64,000 nt of DNA, from the NCBI RefSeq assembly GCF_028372415.1, contig NC_092875.1, positions 355,872,233-355,936,232 of the forward strand, written 5' to 3'. The translations under genes were made by a program, and so were the position numbers. This stretch comes from Notamacropus eugenii. Its lineage: Eukaryota; Chordata; Mammalia; Diprotodontia; Macropodidae. Positions 1 through 12,354 of the stretch are shown here, piece by piece. The notes below the pieces were generated by a model, which was not told the DNA's origin, ran no database searches, and worked only from the letters and a program-made list of their open reading frames with translations. Positions within the stretch are counted from its first letter, which is position 1. The number at the start of each line of letters is the position of its first letter.

Positions 1-3000
1 AACCAAAGAAGTTAAGTTGCCAAGAACATAGAGGAATTAAGTGGGATAATCATGAGCCTAAGTTCCCTCAATGCCAAATTCAATATTATTCCTGCTTTGT
101 CATGGAGAAAACACACTTTTTTTAGGTTCAACAGATATTAGAAAGGTTTCAAGGACAATCCCAGTAATAGATTATGTGCCATGCAATGAGAAAGTAAAAC
201 AAAATTCTTCATTTTTATAAAACAATAAGAAATGATAAAATATGAATAGATTTGTCAAGAGGAGCAGCGGGAAAAGGCAGCCCTTGAAGAATGTATAGCC
301 ATTCCATTTCCTGCCTAATTTCCATCCAAGTTACCAAGTTGATGTTTGGGATTTCCAGTCATGTGTGATTGAGAGGCTGGTAGTATTCTGTGACAAAAGG
401 TCTTCTATGACTGCAGAACTAGAATAATCAATGACTCAAGGGTTGCTAAGCTGAAATTGATTAGATAAATATGGAAAAAGGATGAGGTATCCTTCACCAT
501 TCTCTTTCCTGTGTGTCTTCAAAGTGGCAGGATAACTTTGAGTTACCTCTGAGAGTCAGGTAAGAAGAGAGATGGTCACATCTCCCATGTAGTCATAGTA
601 TCTGTAAACATAGAGAATGACTCTTCTCTCTCATGTTTGCCTTCCCTGATTTTGTGTTAATGAGTATTCTGAGACATCAGTATCCAAACAACCTTGTGAG
701 TTCAGGAAATTCAGAGATCTCAGTAGGTTCCACCAGTAATCAGAACTGAACAGTGGTGGTAGCAGTAGCAATGGCCACAAGAATAGTAGTGGCATAGGTT
801 TGCAAATGCTTTATATATGTTATTTCACTAAGGCCCCACAACAAGACTGGGTTTTAGGTACAATCACCTTCTTAGCCCATGACCAGCAGGGTTGCACCTT
901 GGTTTGAAATTACAGGTTTGTGGCAATCTATGATATCAAGGAAAGTACAACATATACCTCTATCCTCTGCAGAACTATTTAGTTTCCACAGTCATTGTGA
1001 TGGTTACAGAAGACAGAACAGAAAATTACGTGAGGCACATGGATTTTAAACGAAATATATAAACTTAGACATACATTTTTACTCTCAAAATGCAATCCTT
1101 ATCTAATGGGTTAACCCTGACATTTTCACAATTGTCTGAAAGGTAAGTACAGAATCTCACCATGATTATTTTGGCTATTTTTAAAAAGTATTTAATTCAG
1201 TACAGCAAAATAGTATCTTGAATTCTCTTATTCAATAAAATGTATCCTATCTGTATATCAAAATCCTATAAAATCCTCAGAAAATGAAACAACAATGGAG
1301 AAATTTTTATAACACTTTAATTATTAGTACCAATCCAGGTATGGAACAGAGAATTCTCTGAAATTTTTTTTTAACCAAGTTTCTTGCCCTCATCTCCTCG
1401 TTCATTAATCTCTTGTACTGATTACAGAGTACAAAATAAAAGAGCGTTTTTATAGATGAGGTCTTCCAGATGTTCCTGTTTTAAATGGAAATTGTGATGA
1501 TTACAACATTCCTAAGAAAATTGCAGTGTTTTAAATATGATCCATAATCACTCAGAAGAGTTCTAGTCAACTATCCTATAGAAAGTGGGAGGGTTGTAGG
1601 AGACTGTAAATGCATGAAAAGAAGAGAAAGCTTGATTCTATAATCTTCAGCATGACTGGCCTTTTTTCTCTGCTCCTGAGAACTGTTCCCCAAGATAAAC
1701 TTCCTCTACTGAGTAACCAAGGCAGGGAGCTTGAACCACAGGTTGGTACAAAGCTTTATTGCTCTGACAATGTTGGGATTTCTAGCTGACACAGGAGGAG
1801 AGGAACCAGGTGATGCCCAAAACCAGGTGTGGGAGCCTACAAATCTGAGACTATCAGAGCGCAGTGATAAACTTTGCCCTAGAATAGAATACTCTAGATC
1901 TTGAAAGTATGTGGTTTCTTAGACTGAGCCTTCCTTAAGGTCCTGTAATTTATCTATCAATATATTAATCTTTAACAAGGAGCTCTTAGTTTTATGTATT
2001 AATTCCATATTACTTTTATTATTGATTGATTATTTGATTGATTTTCTTTATGCTCGGGTGGGATATTTTTATTCTGGTCATTTCTTAGTATTTAAAATGA
2101 CATACTCAGTTAATCCTCTTTTTTTCTATTAATCACATTTATATTGATCAAAGAAGATGATAATGGTAAAGTAAGTGCTTTGTTTGTTTTTGTTGTTGTT
2201 TTGTTGTAAAACATACATTTTCATCCAAAGACTACCTACAAGCCATGAATTTTACTATATTTTCTTATTCTTATGATTATCTTTTAAATAAAAGTTATTA
2301 TTTATATTATTTGTTCCCTTCCACTTATTATTTAGAATGTCTGTACCTACTCTTAATTGGGGTCAGCTAAACTATGTGACAACCTAAAGGTGTCAAGAAA
2401 GGTTTTTTTAAGAGCAGGTACTTAAGCAAAGACCTGAAGGGAGCTAGGAATTCAGAAAACTTTTTTATCAACAAAAGAAAATCTATTTACTAGCCATTAT
2501 TCATTTTAGCTAACTTTTCTATAATTTCAATGAGTTGTACAGATCCATACATACTCTTGCTTCAGTTTCTCCTTAAGTTCAACTGCCTGTGCCTTAATAG
2601 TTGGATTTTTTTTCTTATTTATAAAATTGAAGAAATGAGGATGATAAAACTTTCCCTATATTTCTTACTGAATTGTAAAAATCAAATGAAATATTATGTC
2701 AAAACACTTTGAATTCTGAAAATTCCAGTTTTAAGACGTTGTAATTAGTGACCAGGGAACATAATTTTCTCTGGACAAAAGTATCCTGTCCATATCAATT
2801 TTCTTTTAGCCTAAAATAATCTATTTGATTTTTAACATATAATGACTTTTGAAATTTTAGAGAAAAGGAATGTTATATTCAAGTAACAAAGAAGGTGTTA
2901 TACGGTGAAATGACAAAGTGCTCAACAGTTATCTATTGTATGATGGAAATTGCCAGGAACCAGTTGGTGCATGTTTATTTTTTCATCCAGAACTTCTTTT

Positions 3001-3970
3001 ATTTACTTATTAAAGTAAATTTATTTTCATCTCTTTTTTTTTGCATTACAGAAATGGATTTAGCTGGTATTTGAGAGTAATTTGAAGAACTGAAATTGTA
3101 GAATGTCTCATTGGATAAGTGATTTCATTAAAATAGATTTTCACTCTAGTGACACAGATTGCTACTTTTTTCCACCAACATGATTCTTATCCATGGCCTC
3201 CAACTAATCCTTAATAGAGGACCTCCCATTCATCTGTAAGTCTTCTTTTAAGCTATCCAAAGGACTAGACCACTTCTTATGTGTAAATCATCGTTGGTAA
3301 TATGCTTCAGCTTATCTAAATCCATATAGTGTCCCTTTGAATTTCCTTCAAAACTTTTTTGATTCTTTGGAGGTTGTGGTGGTGGATGATCCATAGACAG
3401 AGAGGAGCTTATTGACCTTTCATGATGGTTTGTAATATAGAAAAGTTTAAGCTCATTGAAAGCAATTGAAATTTTGTAGTTTTCCAAATGAAATCTGGTC
3501 CATTCTCTCCCTTCTATTCAATGGTAAGTTTAATCCATTGTTTACCTTCATTGTCTGTCCAAGTATATGCACCAATGGATCAGCACAGAGGTCAGTTGAT
3601 GTAACTCTTACATTACAACAGTACAATTACAAAGAAATCAGAAACAAAGTTCTTTTTTTCACCATTATATTGTTGTTTTTAATCAGTCAATGTATAATGT
3701 TAAGGTTCCTGGTTTTCTTTTTCTCTTAAAATTTCAGAATTACCTCTTAAATGTCTTTTCCCCCATGACAAGCTTCTCCATTATTTTGGAACACTGAGAG
3801 TCATGGCTGCTCTGTTAGGCCCCTTTGCTTGACTCTGTCCCCCACAAAAAGCAATCACTAGTCCTCTGTTACGGTGTCTTTCAGTTGTTTAGTGAATAAG
3901 ACAGTGTTTCTTTCTGTACCTTGTCCTTTTTAGTTTTCCCTATGAATTAAAAAATGATTCTTATGCATCA
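1..3970. other. 5' flanking DNA, no gene recognised
   Basis: AT-rich sequence with only short chance reading frames (under 90 codons), none with a recognisable domain or splice context. Faint MIR-like remnants may lie around 780-960, but they are too decayed to delimit. I see nothing else that I can name. Confidence 0.6.
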
Positions 3971-3974
3971 TTAG

Positions 3975-4165
3975 GGAGATATAGTTCAACAGTCAAAAAA
4001 AGTATTGATTTGGACTCAGATGACCTGGGTTCAAATATCATCTCTGCCACTTACTACCAATGAAACTTTGGGAAAGTCAACTTCTTTTTGCATCATTTTC
4101 TTATCTGAAAATAAGGGAATTGGACTGGATATTCAATATCTTTTCCAGCTCTAAATCTCAGCTTC
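3975..4165 (+). mobile_element. MIR/CORE-type SINE relic
   Basis: Contains the tRNA-like box B remnant 'gggttcaaat', then the 'ctctgccacttact' segment, the 'gggaaagtca' segment and the 'ccagctctaaatctca' end. This order is characteristic of mammalian MIR-related SINEs in the sense direction. The copy is old and diverged. Confidence 0.65.
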
Positions 4166-4169
4166 TATA

Positions 4170-4920
4170 TATCTTTAGTCATCTTGTTGAGAATAAAATA
4201 CTATATACCATATTTCATTCCACAATATTGTCCTACTTACCAATTTCTAGTTAAGCATGTTTTCTCCCAATCAACCCTGTATCATTAAGCTAAAACAATG
4301 TAGCCTTTTGCCAGTTCCAAATGCATTTTCTGATTCCCATAAATACAAATTGCCGTGAAAGGATAATCAAATGGTAATTAAAATGTAATGTGAGATTAAT
4401 TAAATTTCTTTTATGTCTGCTGTCTATTTTTTTATAGATTCATTTCTTGATTTATTTTAGGCCTAGAATCGTTTCTTCCAGTGCTTGAAAATGTGCTAAT
4501 TTCTATAGCTAATAGTTTTAAAGTATATACTTCTTTCTAATCTATGCATATAATGAGAAATACAGAAAATTTATTCATTCCAAATTTCACAGTCTGAAAA
4601 TGTTGACTCTGGATGCAACTAGACTAGAATTTTTCTATAGTTGTCCTTAGCAGGTGCTTTAAAAATAATCTTTTTTTTTGCTCTAGTCAGCTGTAACATT
4701 GGCTCCACTTAAGCAGAGACATTTAAAAATAAGGCAAGAGAGATATGTATGAAAGTATTCAGATGCTAATTCAGAAAATCATAACTCTTTGTCAAATATT
4801 TAGATCCTCTAACAATAGTTAATGTTCATCTTCTACCTGAATTTACCATAGGCTTCAGACCAGACAAGATTTGAGATGTGGCCTCAGTAAGAAGAATTCT
4901 TGAAACCTTGATCCCAGCTC
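4170..4920. other. Unassigned flanking DNA
   Basis: AT-rich single-copy-looking sequence between a SINE and a HAL1 insertion. No gene or recognisable element is seen. Confidence 0.5.
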
Positions 4921-4936
4921 TAAAATGAATGGAACA
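4921..4936. repeat. Left 16-bp target-site duplication of HAL1 copy 1
   Basis: The 16-mer taaaatgaatggaaca is repeated exactly at 7323-7338, directly after an A-rich tail. This is the signature of target-primed reverse transcription. Confidence 0.9.
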
Positions 4937-5605
4937 GAAGATGGCAGAGTAGAAAGATGCATATACTCTAGCACTTCCCCCACAGCCTACAAAATACCTG
5001 TAAAAAATGACTCTCAACAAATTCTAGAGCATCAGAAGCCACAGAATGACAGAGTGAAAGAGATTTCCAGCCAAAGGTAACCTGGAAGGCCAAGAATAAA
5101 GGTCTATCCCACCAGAGGCTGAACAGAGCAGAGCCCAGCCCTGGCTGCACAGCACTGGGAGGAACACGACCAGTACAGGCCTCTGGGGCAGAATCCCCAG
5201 CAGGGAGGGTCCCAGATCCCTCAACCCACAAGTGACAAAGAAAGCTTCATAGGTCAGTGTGGGAGAATTTTCTCAGCTAGGCGAGAGGGGAGCAGGGTCT
5301 TCCCAGCACAGGCCCCAGGCAGAAGCAGAGGCAGGTGTAGCAGCAGCAGCAGCAGGCAGGTGGCTATGCTGGCCTCAGAAGTAGTCTGGGTCTATTGTCC
5401 AAGCAGCTCACTTTAAAGCTTCTGGGGAACTGAGTAGGGGATCTGAATCTCAGACCTCAGTGGTGGCCCCGCTCCCACCAAAAGCCACTGGGGGAATGGA
5501 GTAGCTGATCTGAACCACAGCCCTGATCAGGGTCCTGGGGGGAGGAGGAGCACTAGGACCCTCTTCTTGACAAAGGATTCAGAAGTCAAGTAACTAGCTG
5601 GGAAA

Positions 5606-6097
5606 ATGCCCAAAAAAGGGGGAAAAAGTAAGACCATAGAAGTTTACTTTCTTGGTGAACAGGTATCTCCTTCCATCCTTTGGGATGAGGAAGAACAATG
5701 CATACTATCAGAGGAAGTTAAGGCTTCTGCCTCCAGTGCCTCTGAAATGAATATGAAATAGGCTCAGACCATAGAAGAACTTGAAAAGCGAGTTAGCAGC
5801 TTGCCAAAGGAGAACCAAAAAAATGCTCAGAAAAATAACACCTTTCAAAATAGGCTTACTGAACTGGAAAAAGAGTTGCAAAAAACCAATGAGGAGAAGA
5901 AGGCTTTAAAAAGCAGAATTAGCCAAATGGAAAAAGAGGTTCAAAAGCTCACTGAACAAAACAGTTCTTTAAAAATGAGAGTGAAGTTCAGGGAAGCTAA
6001 TGACTATAAGATAAACCAAGAAATTGCAAAACAAAACCAAATTTGGGGCCAAATTTCAGAGTTCCCAGATCAAGAAGAAAGTATTGCAAGCAGCTAG
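5606..6097 (+). pseudogene. L1/HAL1 ORF1-like coiled-coil protein, broken
   Basis: The reading frame starts at ATG 5606 (residues MPKKGGKSKT) and runs in one frame to the stop at 6095-6097, interrupted by a single in-frame TAG at 5759-5761. The downstream 98 codons form an obvious coiled coil with heptad-spaced L/I (for example LTELEKELQKTNEEKKAL). This matches the N-terminal trimerisation region of L1 ORF1 proteins, which are RNA-binding retrotransposition chaperones. Beyond 6097 the C-terminal-domain sequence continues out of frame ('cccagcaaagctgagtat' around 6214, aligned with the same region of the copy at 10298). ORF1 is therefore truncated and frameshifted. No function is expected now. 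Confidence 0.75.
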
Positions 6098-6463
6098 AAA
6101 GAAACAATCAGGAAAACACAGGATCTGGCAGCATCTGCATTAAGGGACTGAATGGTTTAGAATAGGATATTCCAGAAGTCAAAGGAACTGGGATTAAAAC
6201 CAAGAATCACCTACCCAGCAAAGCTGAGTATGATACTTCAGGGAAAAACATTTTCATTCAATGAAATAGAGGACTTTCAAGCATTCATGATGAAAAGACC
6301 AGAGCTGAATAGAAAATTTGACTTTCAAGCGCAAGAATCAAGAGAAGAATGAAAAGGTAAACAGAAAAGAGAAATCATAAAGAACTTTCTAAAGTTGAAC
6401 TGTTTACATTCTTAACATTTGTAACTCTTGAGACTTTTCTCAGTATTTAGGTAGGTGGAGGGA

Positions 6464-6464
<1 letters not shown>

Positions 6465-6506
<42 letters not shown>
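6465..6506. repeat. (CA)n(TA)n microsatellite
   Basis: An uninterrupted CA run passes into TA. It lies inside HAL1 copy 1, just after the ORF1 region, at a place where the sibling copies have no such run. Confidence 0.95.
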
Positions 6507-7322
6507 GACAGAGAGTACAGGTTGGGTTGAATCAGAAGAAATGATATCCATAAAAAATAAAATAAAAAAATTAAATTAAATTAAGGGGTGAGAGAGGAAA
6601 ATATTGGGAGGAGAAAGGAAGAAATGGAATGGGGCAGACTATCACTCATAAAAGAGATAAGAAAAATCTTTTTCAATGGAGGAGAAAAGAGAAGAGGTGA
6701 GAGGGGAAAAGTGAAGAGTTCACATATGGCTTAAGGAGGTAATAACATGCTCACTAAATTTAATGAAAAAGTCTATCTTACACTACAGGAAAGTAGGGGA
6801 GAAGGGGGCAAGTGGGGTGAGTGGGATGTTAGAAGGGAAGACAAATGAGAGAATAAAAAAAGGGGGGGCAGGGTAGGATGGAGGGCAATATAGTTAGTCA
6901 TACAACATGAATCATGTGTATTATGGAAGTCTTTTACAAAATGACACATATATAGCCTGTATTGAATTGCTTGCCTTCTCAGTGGGGATGGATGGGGAGG
7001 GAGGGAAGGAGGGAAGATGGAATTCAAAGTATTAGAAATGAAAGTTGAGAATTGTTATTGTATATAACTAGCAAATAAGAAATAGAGGTAACGGGGTATA
7101 GAAATTTATCTTGCCATACAAGAAAAGAGAGAAGATGGGGATAAGGGAAGGGTGGGGTATGATAGAAGGGAGGGCATATTGAGGGAAGCCATAATCAGAA
7201 TGAGGTGGGGGGAGGGGAGAGATGGGGATAAAATTTGGAACTCAAAATTTTGTGGAAATGAATGTCGAAATCTAAAAATAAATAAATAAAGTTGTTAAAA
7301 ATCTTTAAAAAATGAAAAAAAA

Positions 7323-7338
7323 TAAAATGAATGGAACA
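7323..7338. repeat. Right 16-bp target-site duplication of HAL1 copy 1
   Basis: Exact duplicate of 4921-4936, immediately after the A-rich tail of the element. Confidence 0.9.
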
Positions 7339-7439
7339 ATAACAGGAAACAAGAGGAAGTTCCTGCAACACACAGAACACTATAATAAATATGAGAGACA
7401 ACTCAAAGACCAGACCAGCAACTAAAATGTGGTTGTTTT

Positions 7440-7760
7440 CTTTTAAGGAGATTACAATCTAATACAGTTATAAGACATAAACAAATGTTTAGATAAAACA
7501 GAATATGGTAAGCACAATTACAAATAAAGCTACAGAGTTCTTTGGGGTACAAGGAAAGAAAGTTTATTTCCTATTAATGGGGAGGAAAGCAGAGCAGGCT
7601 TTTTGGAAGAGTTGATATTTAACTTGATCTAATAATATAGATAGACTATCAACAAATAAAGGAGGAAGAATTAGACTAATTGTATATTTAGAGAATGGTG
7701 TGAGCAGATACATAGAGGAGACATGGTAAAGGGCTGAATAGGGAGCATTGCCTGGCTGGA
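7440..7760. mobile_element. Old mammalian interspersed repeat fragment
   Basis: 'ggagattacaatctaata' followed by a segment of the 'gcaggctttttggaagagttgatatttaac' type matches a very common old repeat pattern in mammals ('...ggcttcatggaagaggtggcatttgag...'). A sister fragment is at 21530-21850. I do not know its family name. Confidence 0.45.
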
Positions 7761-7769
7761 GCATAATTA

Positions 7770-9260
7770 TGTGGCAGTGAGTAACATGATATAAAAAAGG
7801 ATAAGCACTTTTCTCACTTCATGGGCAAAATAGTGGGAAGCCATAATAATAATGCCTCCAAAATTGTTCACATCCTTCCTAGAATGATAATGGAATATGA
7901 ACAACATCCTAATATTAAATATGGTCTTCAGATAACTCAGGTATATCATACACCAATGGCCAGACAAAAGTGAAAATTGTCTCTGCTCTCCCTACACTAA
8001 AGTTGAATTATCTTTCCATGTTATTCATACCATTTTACCACACAGTCACACACTTGTGCAGGTCATTTAGATGAACAGTGCTGTCTTGTGGGTTATATAA
8101 GATTCTACCTAAACCAATATTAACTTCCCTCCAGCTCATTATTCTTTCTTAGAAGGATTGTGTACCTTCCATGTTGCCTCCTTTAAGCATTTAAAGTAGT
8201 ATTTGTAAAATATTTAAATAATAAATGGAATGCATTTTATGTATTCTCTTTCACAATATTTCTACTTTGACACTTTACGTTGGTAAGCATATAACCCTTG
8301 ATTCCTGAAGACTACAATAACAGAATTCAAACAGGTCTTGCCAAGTGAAAACTGTTCTGTGTCTGGTTCCAGAAAACAAAACATAACAACAACAACAAAA
8401 CAAAAAAAAAACAAAAAAAAAAGCCAAAAATGTGTTGTGCGCATCTGTATCAATTTAGCTAAGAATAAAAATGATTTTTAAAGTATTTATTTTTTAGTGA
8501 CAGAAATCCTTAGAGACTAGTTCCTAAGAGACATTACAATGTGTTGAGAGAAATGATTATTAATAACAAATTATTTGGGGAAATCCAAAGTTCCCTCACT
8601 TTATTTAAAACTTCAGTCTCTGAAGGTCAGCTAAACTTTTCCTCTATCTGACTCACCTCAATTTTACAAGGATTCTTTAGACCAAGGTAAATTCCATTTA
8701 ATCAAATTTAGGTGGAGACAGACTCTTTTCTCTACATTATTCAAGGCTGGGGGTGGTCTGATAATAAAAATAGTTTCTCTGTCCAAGGGTGATATGATGT
8801 CACTGTCAGTCTCTCATTTTAATATTCTTTTTCTCAGTAATTGTTAAACTATCATAGTTGATTCTCACTCCTCTGCCAAAAGAAGGTGTACCTTCAGCAC
8901 ACCACCATAATTGCCTTTGGTCTAAAAGATATAGCCAAATGACCTTTTACTAATAAATGTATTGGCCTTATTAATAAAATAACTAAATTACCCAGACACC
9001 ATGTCTCTTGACCTTTTTAATCATCACAGTATATTAATGTAAATAATACACATACTGTTGGAAAATAAGGACAGATCATTGAATTATTCAGTGAGTTCTT
9101 CTGATCTACCCTGTAAACAAAAACACTGTTAGCAACATTATTTCTTATGTGTGTTCAATGTTCTTATAGGATCATGGATTTGGTGATAGAAACAACATGA
9201 TAGATTACCAAGTCACAGATTGACAGTATTTTAAGGTTGTTTGCATAGCATCTCAGGGAC
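7770..9260. other. Unassigned flanking DNA
   Basis: AT-rich, with an A-rich patch at 8387-8423. No gene, confident repeat or RNA structure was recognised. Confidence 0.5.
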
Positions 9261-9268
9261 TATCTAAA

Positions 9269-9450
9269 TTGGGGTTCATAACTTCAGGTCCCATTGACTT
9301 TATTTTTAAATAATTTTACAACCATATTTCAGCAAAATTGGTTCTCTTGTGATCTTACATATTTTATATTATGTATCCAAAACTATCATTCTGACAAGAG
9401 GATTCATAAGATTGGCAAAGTGGTCCATGATATAAGAAAGTTATCAACCA
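9269..9450. mobile_element. hAT-like non-autonomous DNA transposon relic
   Basis: Near-inverted ends ('ggttcataactt' on the left, 'aagttatcaacc' on the right) flank an interior colinear with the element at 17494-17651 ('tttatttttaaata...atatttcag...aattgg'). This copy also retains the 'ggcaaagtggtccatga' segment that the other copy has lost. No target duplication could be confirmed. Confidence 0.65.
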
Positions 9451-9489
9451 TTTATTTAAGTCAACACATACCTACAGAAGGATTCCTGA

Positions 9490-9990
9490 AACGTTGTCTT
9501 CTAGACTTTGTTTCAAGCATCAAAAAGTAATGCTTTAACTCCTAGGCTACTTTTCCACCTTACAATAGTTTTAATTGTTATGAAGTTATTCCTTACATCA
9601 AGCCTAAATTTTCCTCTTTGCAATTTACTCATCATAGCTTCCATCTCACTTCTCTCTTCTAGGGTTAAGCAGAGAAAGTACAATTACTTTTCCACATAAC
9701 AGTCCTTTAAATCTTTGAGGGTAGTTATCATGATCCTGCTAAATTTTCTCTTCTCCAGATTCTTTCCTATTTTCTTTAACTGATTGTTACACGGCATAAA
9801 AAGGCATTTCACCTTTGTGGGAATCATTATAGTGGCCAGAGTTTAGTTAAATCATCAAAATGTGATCTAATCAAGACAGAATGCTGACACAAAGAATAGT
9901 CATTAATAAGTCTATATCTGTTTAGAAAGAAGTCTTTAATGGAGTAACTCAGGGATCTGTCTTTGACACTATGCTATTGAATAATTTTAC
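9490..9990 (-). mobile_element. CR1/L3 LINE fragment, antisense
   Basis: Reads as the antisense of a CR1-clade 3' coding region. 'ttccttacatcaagcctaaat', 'cttctccagattctttcc' and 'atgtgatctaatcaagacagaatg' follow the order seen in CR1/L3 relics of mammals and birds. It is heavily decayed. Confidence 0.65.
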
Positions 9991-11212
9991 CAGCTATTTC
10001 AATGAGGCATAAATGACATATGTACATACATTTATATATGTATGTGTATGAAATGTGAAGATGACACAGTTCTCCCGGTTTTCATTGCTCTGGACTTTAT
10101 CTTTCCCCTAGTATGCCCTACCTTATTAACCAAGAGCACATTAACCCTGGAATTCATAATTCATTAGTATCTCCAGCCCCTGAGGTCCTCCTCTTCCTCT
10201 TATTAACATAATGTAAAACAAGTACAAGTTGTATATACTACCTAAATTCTAAAGGAATTTGAGGTGGCATATAATTTAGAATTGAAAGCAGAGTTATGGG
10301 GCAGAGTCAAGTATGGCTGAGTAAAGTCAGGGTCTCACTTGAGCTCTCCTCCAAACCCCTCCAAATACATTTTTAAAATGACTCTGAACACATTGTAGAG
10401 AAGAAGAACAAATAAAAAGATGGAGTGAAACAAATTTTCAGCACAAGACAATTTACAAGGCTGGTAGGAAAGGTCTATTGCACAAGGCTAAGAGAAGAAT
10501 GCAGTCCAGTTCAGGCTTCACTAGTATAGACCAGGCCCCAATAAGCCTGGAACAGGCTTCAGGGCAACTGAATTGTTGGCAGCTGCTGGGGTTTCTGGAC
10601 CTCTCAGTACACAGACACCAGAGACAACTTAGAAGGTCAGAAGGAAGGTCTGTGAGGCCATGTTGTGAGTGGAGCACAGTTCAGTGCAGGCCCTGCCAGC
10701 CCAACACAGCATCAATGATACAGAAACAGGCCATGGGAGTGACTGAATCATCACTGGCAGCTGTTTCTGGGTTTTCCAGTCCACAAATGGTAAGGGGACA
10801 AACAATTCATCAAGAGGAGATTATAGGACTCTCTTTGCTAGTGTTGAGGCAGTATTCTGTTGCTTTACCCATACTCACATCAAAGTTGCAGTCCTGGGGG
10901 TCAATCCAAGGCCAAGGAACAACATTGGCATAGGAGAGCTTATAGCAGCAGTGGAGGGAGAACTTTCCTTATATTTTGAGGACAAGAAAGAGTGGTCATG
11001 GTGTCTCACAAACAAGAGCACAGGCCAGGAGAGAAGTAAAAACCTCTCCTTAGATCATACCACCTTGGAAAACCTGAAAACTTACAGGTCCCTGGAAGTA
11101 CCTCTGGAAACAGCTGCACAAAATCCCTGAAGCTTGGAACAGTGCACCCTCCACCGTGGAAGCAGAGGCCTTCTTTAACAAATAGTTAAACGTCAAGTAG
11201 TAGGCTGGGAAA

Positions 11213-12227
11213 ATGAGCAAACAATGGAAAAATAAAACTATGACTATGAACGTTACTATGGTGACAAGGAAGATCAAAACACAGAGTCAGAAGACAACAA
11301 AGTCAAAGCTCCTCCATCCAAAATCTCAAAGAAAAATATGAACTGGTCTCAGGTCATGGAAGAGCTCAAAAAGGATTTTGAAAATCAAGTAAGAGAGGTA
11401 GAAGAAAAATTAGGAAGAGAAATGAGAGTGATACAAGGAAATCATGAAAAAGTGAAGGACACACCCACCCACACACACAAATACTGAAGAAAATAATACC
11501 TTAAAAACAAACTAGGATAAATGACAAAAGAGGTCCAAAAAGCCAAGAAGAATGTCTTAAAAAGCAGAGTCAGACAAATGGAAAAAGAGGTCCAAAAACT
11601 CACTGAAGAAAATAATCCCTTCACAATTAGAATGGAGAAAATGGAAGCTAAGGATTTCAAGAGAAACTAAGAAGCAGTAAAATAAAGCAAAAAGAATGAA
11701 GAAATAAAAGACAATGTGATATACCTTAGTGTAAAAACAACTGACCTGAAAAATAGATCCCAGAGATATAATTTAAAGATTTTCAGACTACCTGAAAATC
11801 ATGAGCCTAGATATCATCTTTTAAGAAATTATCTGGGGAAACTGCTCTGATATTCTCAAATCAGAGGGTAAAGTCAAATTGAAAGAATCCACTGATCACC
11901 TCCTGAATGAAATCCTGAATGAAAACAACCAGGAATATTATAGCCAAATTCCAGAGTTCCCAGGCCAAGGAGAGAAAATTGAAAGTAGTCAGAAAGAAAC
12001 AAGTCAGGTATTGTGGAGTCACACTCAGGATAACAGATTTAGCAGTTTTTACATTAAAGGATTGGAGGGCTTGGAATATGATATTCCAGAGGGCAAAGGA
12101 GCTAGGATTACAAATGAGAACCATCTACTCAGCAAAACTGAGTATAATCCTTAAAGGGGAAAAAATGAATATTCAACAAGATAAAGGATTTTTACATATT
12201 CTTTATGAAAAGACCAGAGCTGAATAG
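11213..12227 (+). pseudogene. L1/HAL1 ORF1 remnant of copy 2
   Basis: ATG at 11213 lies in the same context (ctgggaaaATG) as copy 1. The coding signal then changes frame. Near 11340-11460 one reading gives a charged helix (MEELKKDFENQVREVEEKL) typical of the ORF1 coiled coil. The frame at 11919-12227 carries the L1 ORF1 C-terminal-domain signature (ITDLAVFTLKDWRAWNMIF, then IYSAKLSI and a terminal EKTRAE). It aligns by eye with the 'RREWGPIF...ISYPAKLSF' region that I remember from human L1 ORF1p. At least two frameshifts and several stops make it non-coding. The C-terminal domain binds RNA in intact relatives. Confidence 0.75.
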
Positions 12228-12349
12228 AAAATTTCACTTTCAAATATAAGACTCAAGAGAAGGATAAAAGGTTCAACAGGAAACAAATTATGAGGATTTT
12301 CATAAGGTTAAACTGTTTACAATACTACATGGGAAGATGATATTTGTAA

Positions 12350-12354
12350 CTCAT
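12350..12354. repeat. 5-bp target-site duplication of solo LTR, left
   Basis: CTCAT directly precedes the TG of the LTR and recurs at 12865-12869. Confidence 0.75.

Larger units (their letters stand above)
4937..7322 (+). mobile_element. HAL1-type non-autonomous LINE (copy 1), complete insertion
   Basis: A 2.39-kb L1-derived element that starts with 'gaagatggcagagtag', typical of marsupial L1 5' ends. It is followed by a GC-richer 5' region, an ORF1-like coding region (5606-6097 and decayed sequence beyond), a (CA)n run, and a long purine-rich spacer (about 6580-6870). It ends in two successive L1-like 3' tails ('ggaattcaaag' near 7020 and 'ggaactcaaaattttg' near 7240) and an A-rich end. No reverse-transcriptase sequence is present between ORF1 and the tails, which is the definition of a half-L1 (HAL1). 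Perfect 16-bp direct repeats flank it, so the deleted form itself was copied into this site, presumably by L1 enzymes in trans (inference). Confidence 0.85.
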
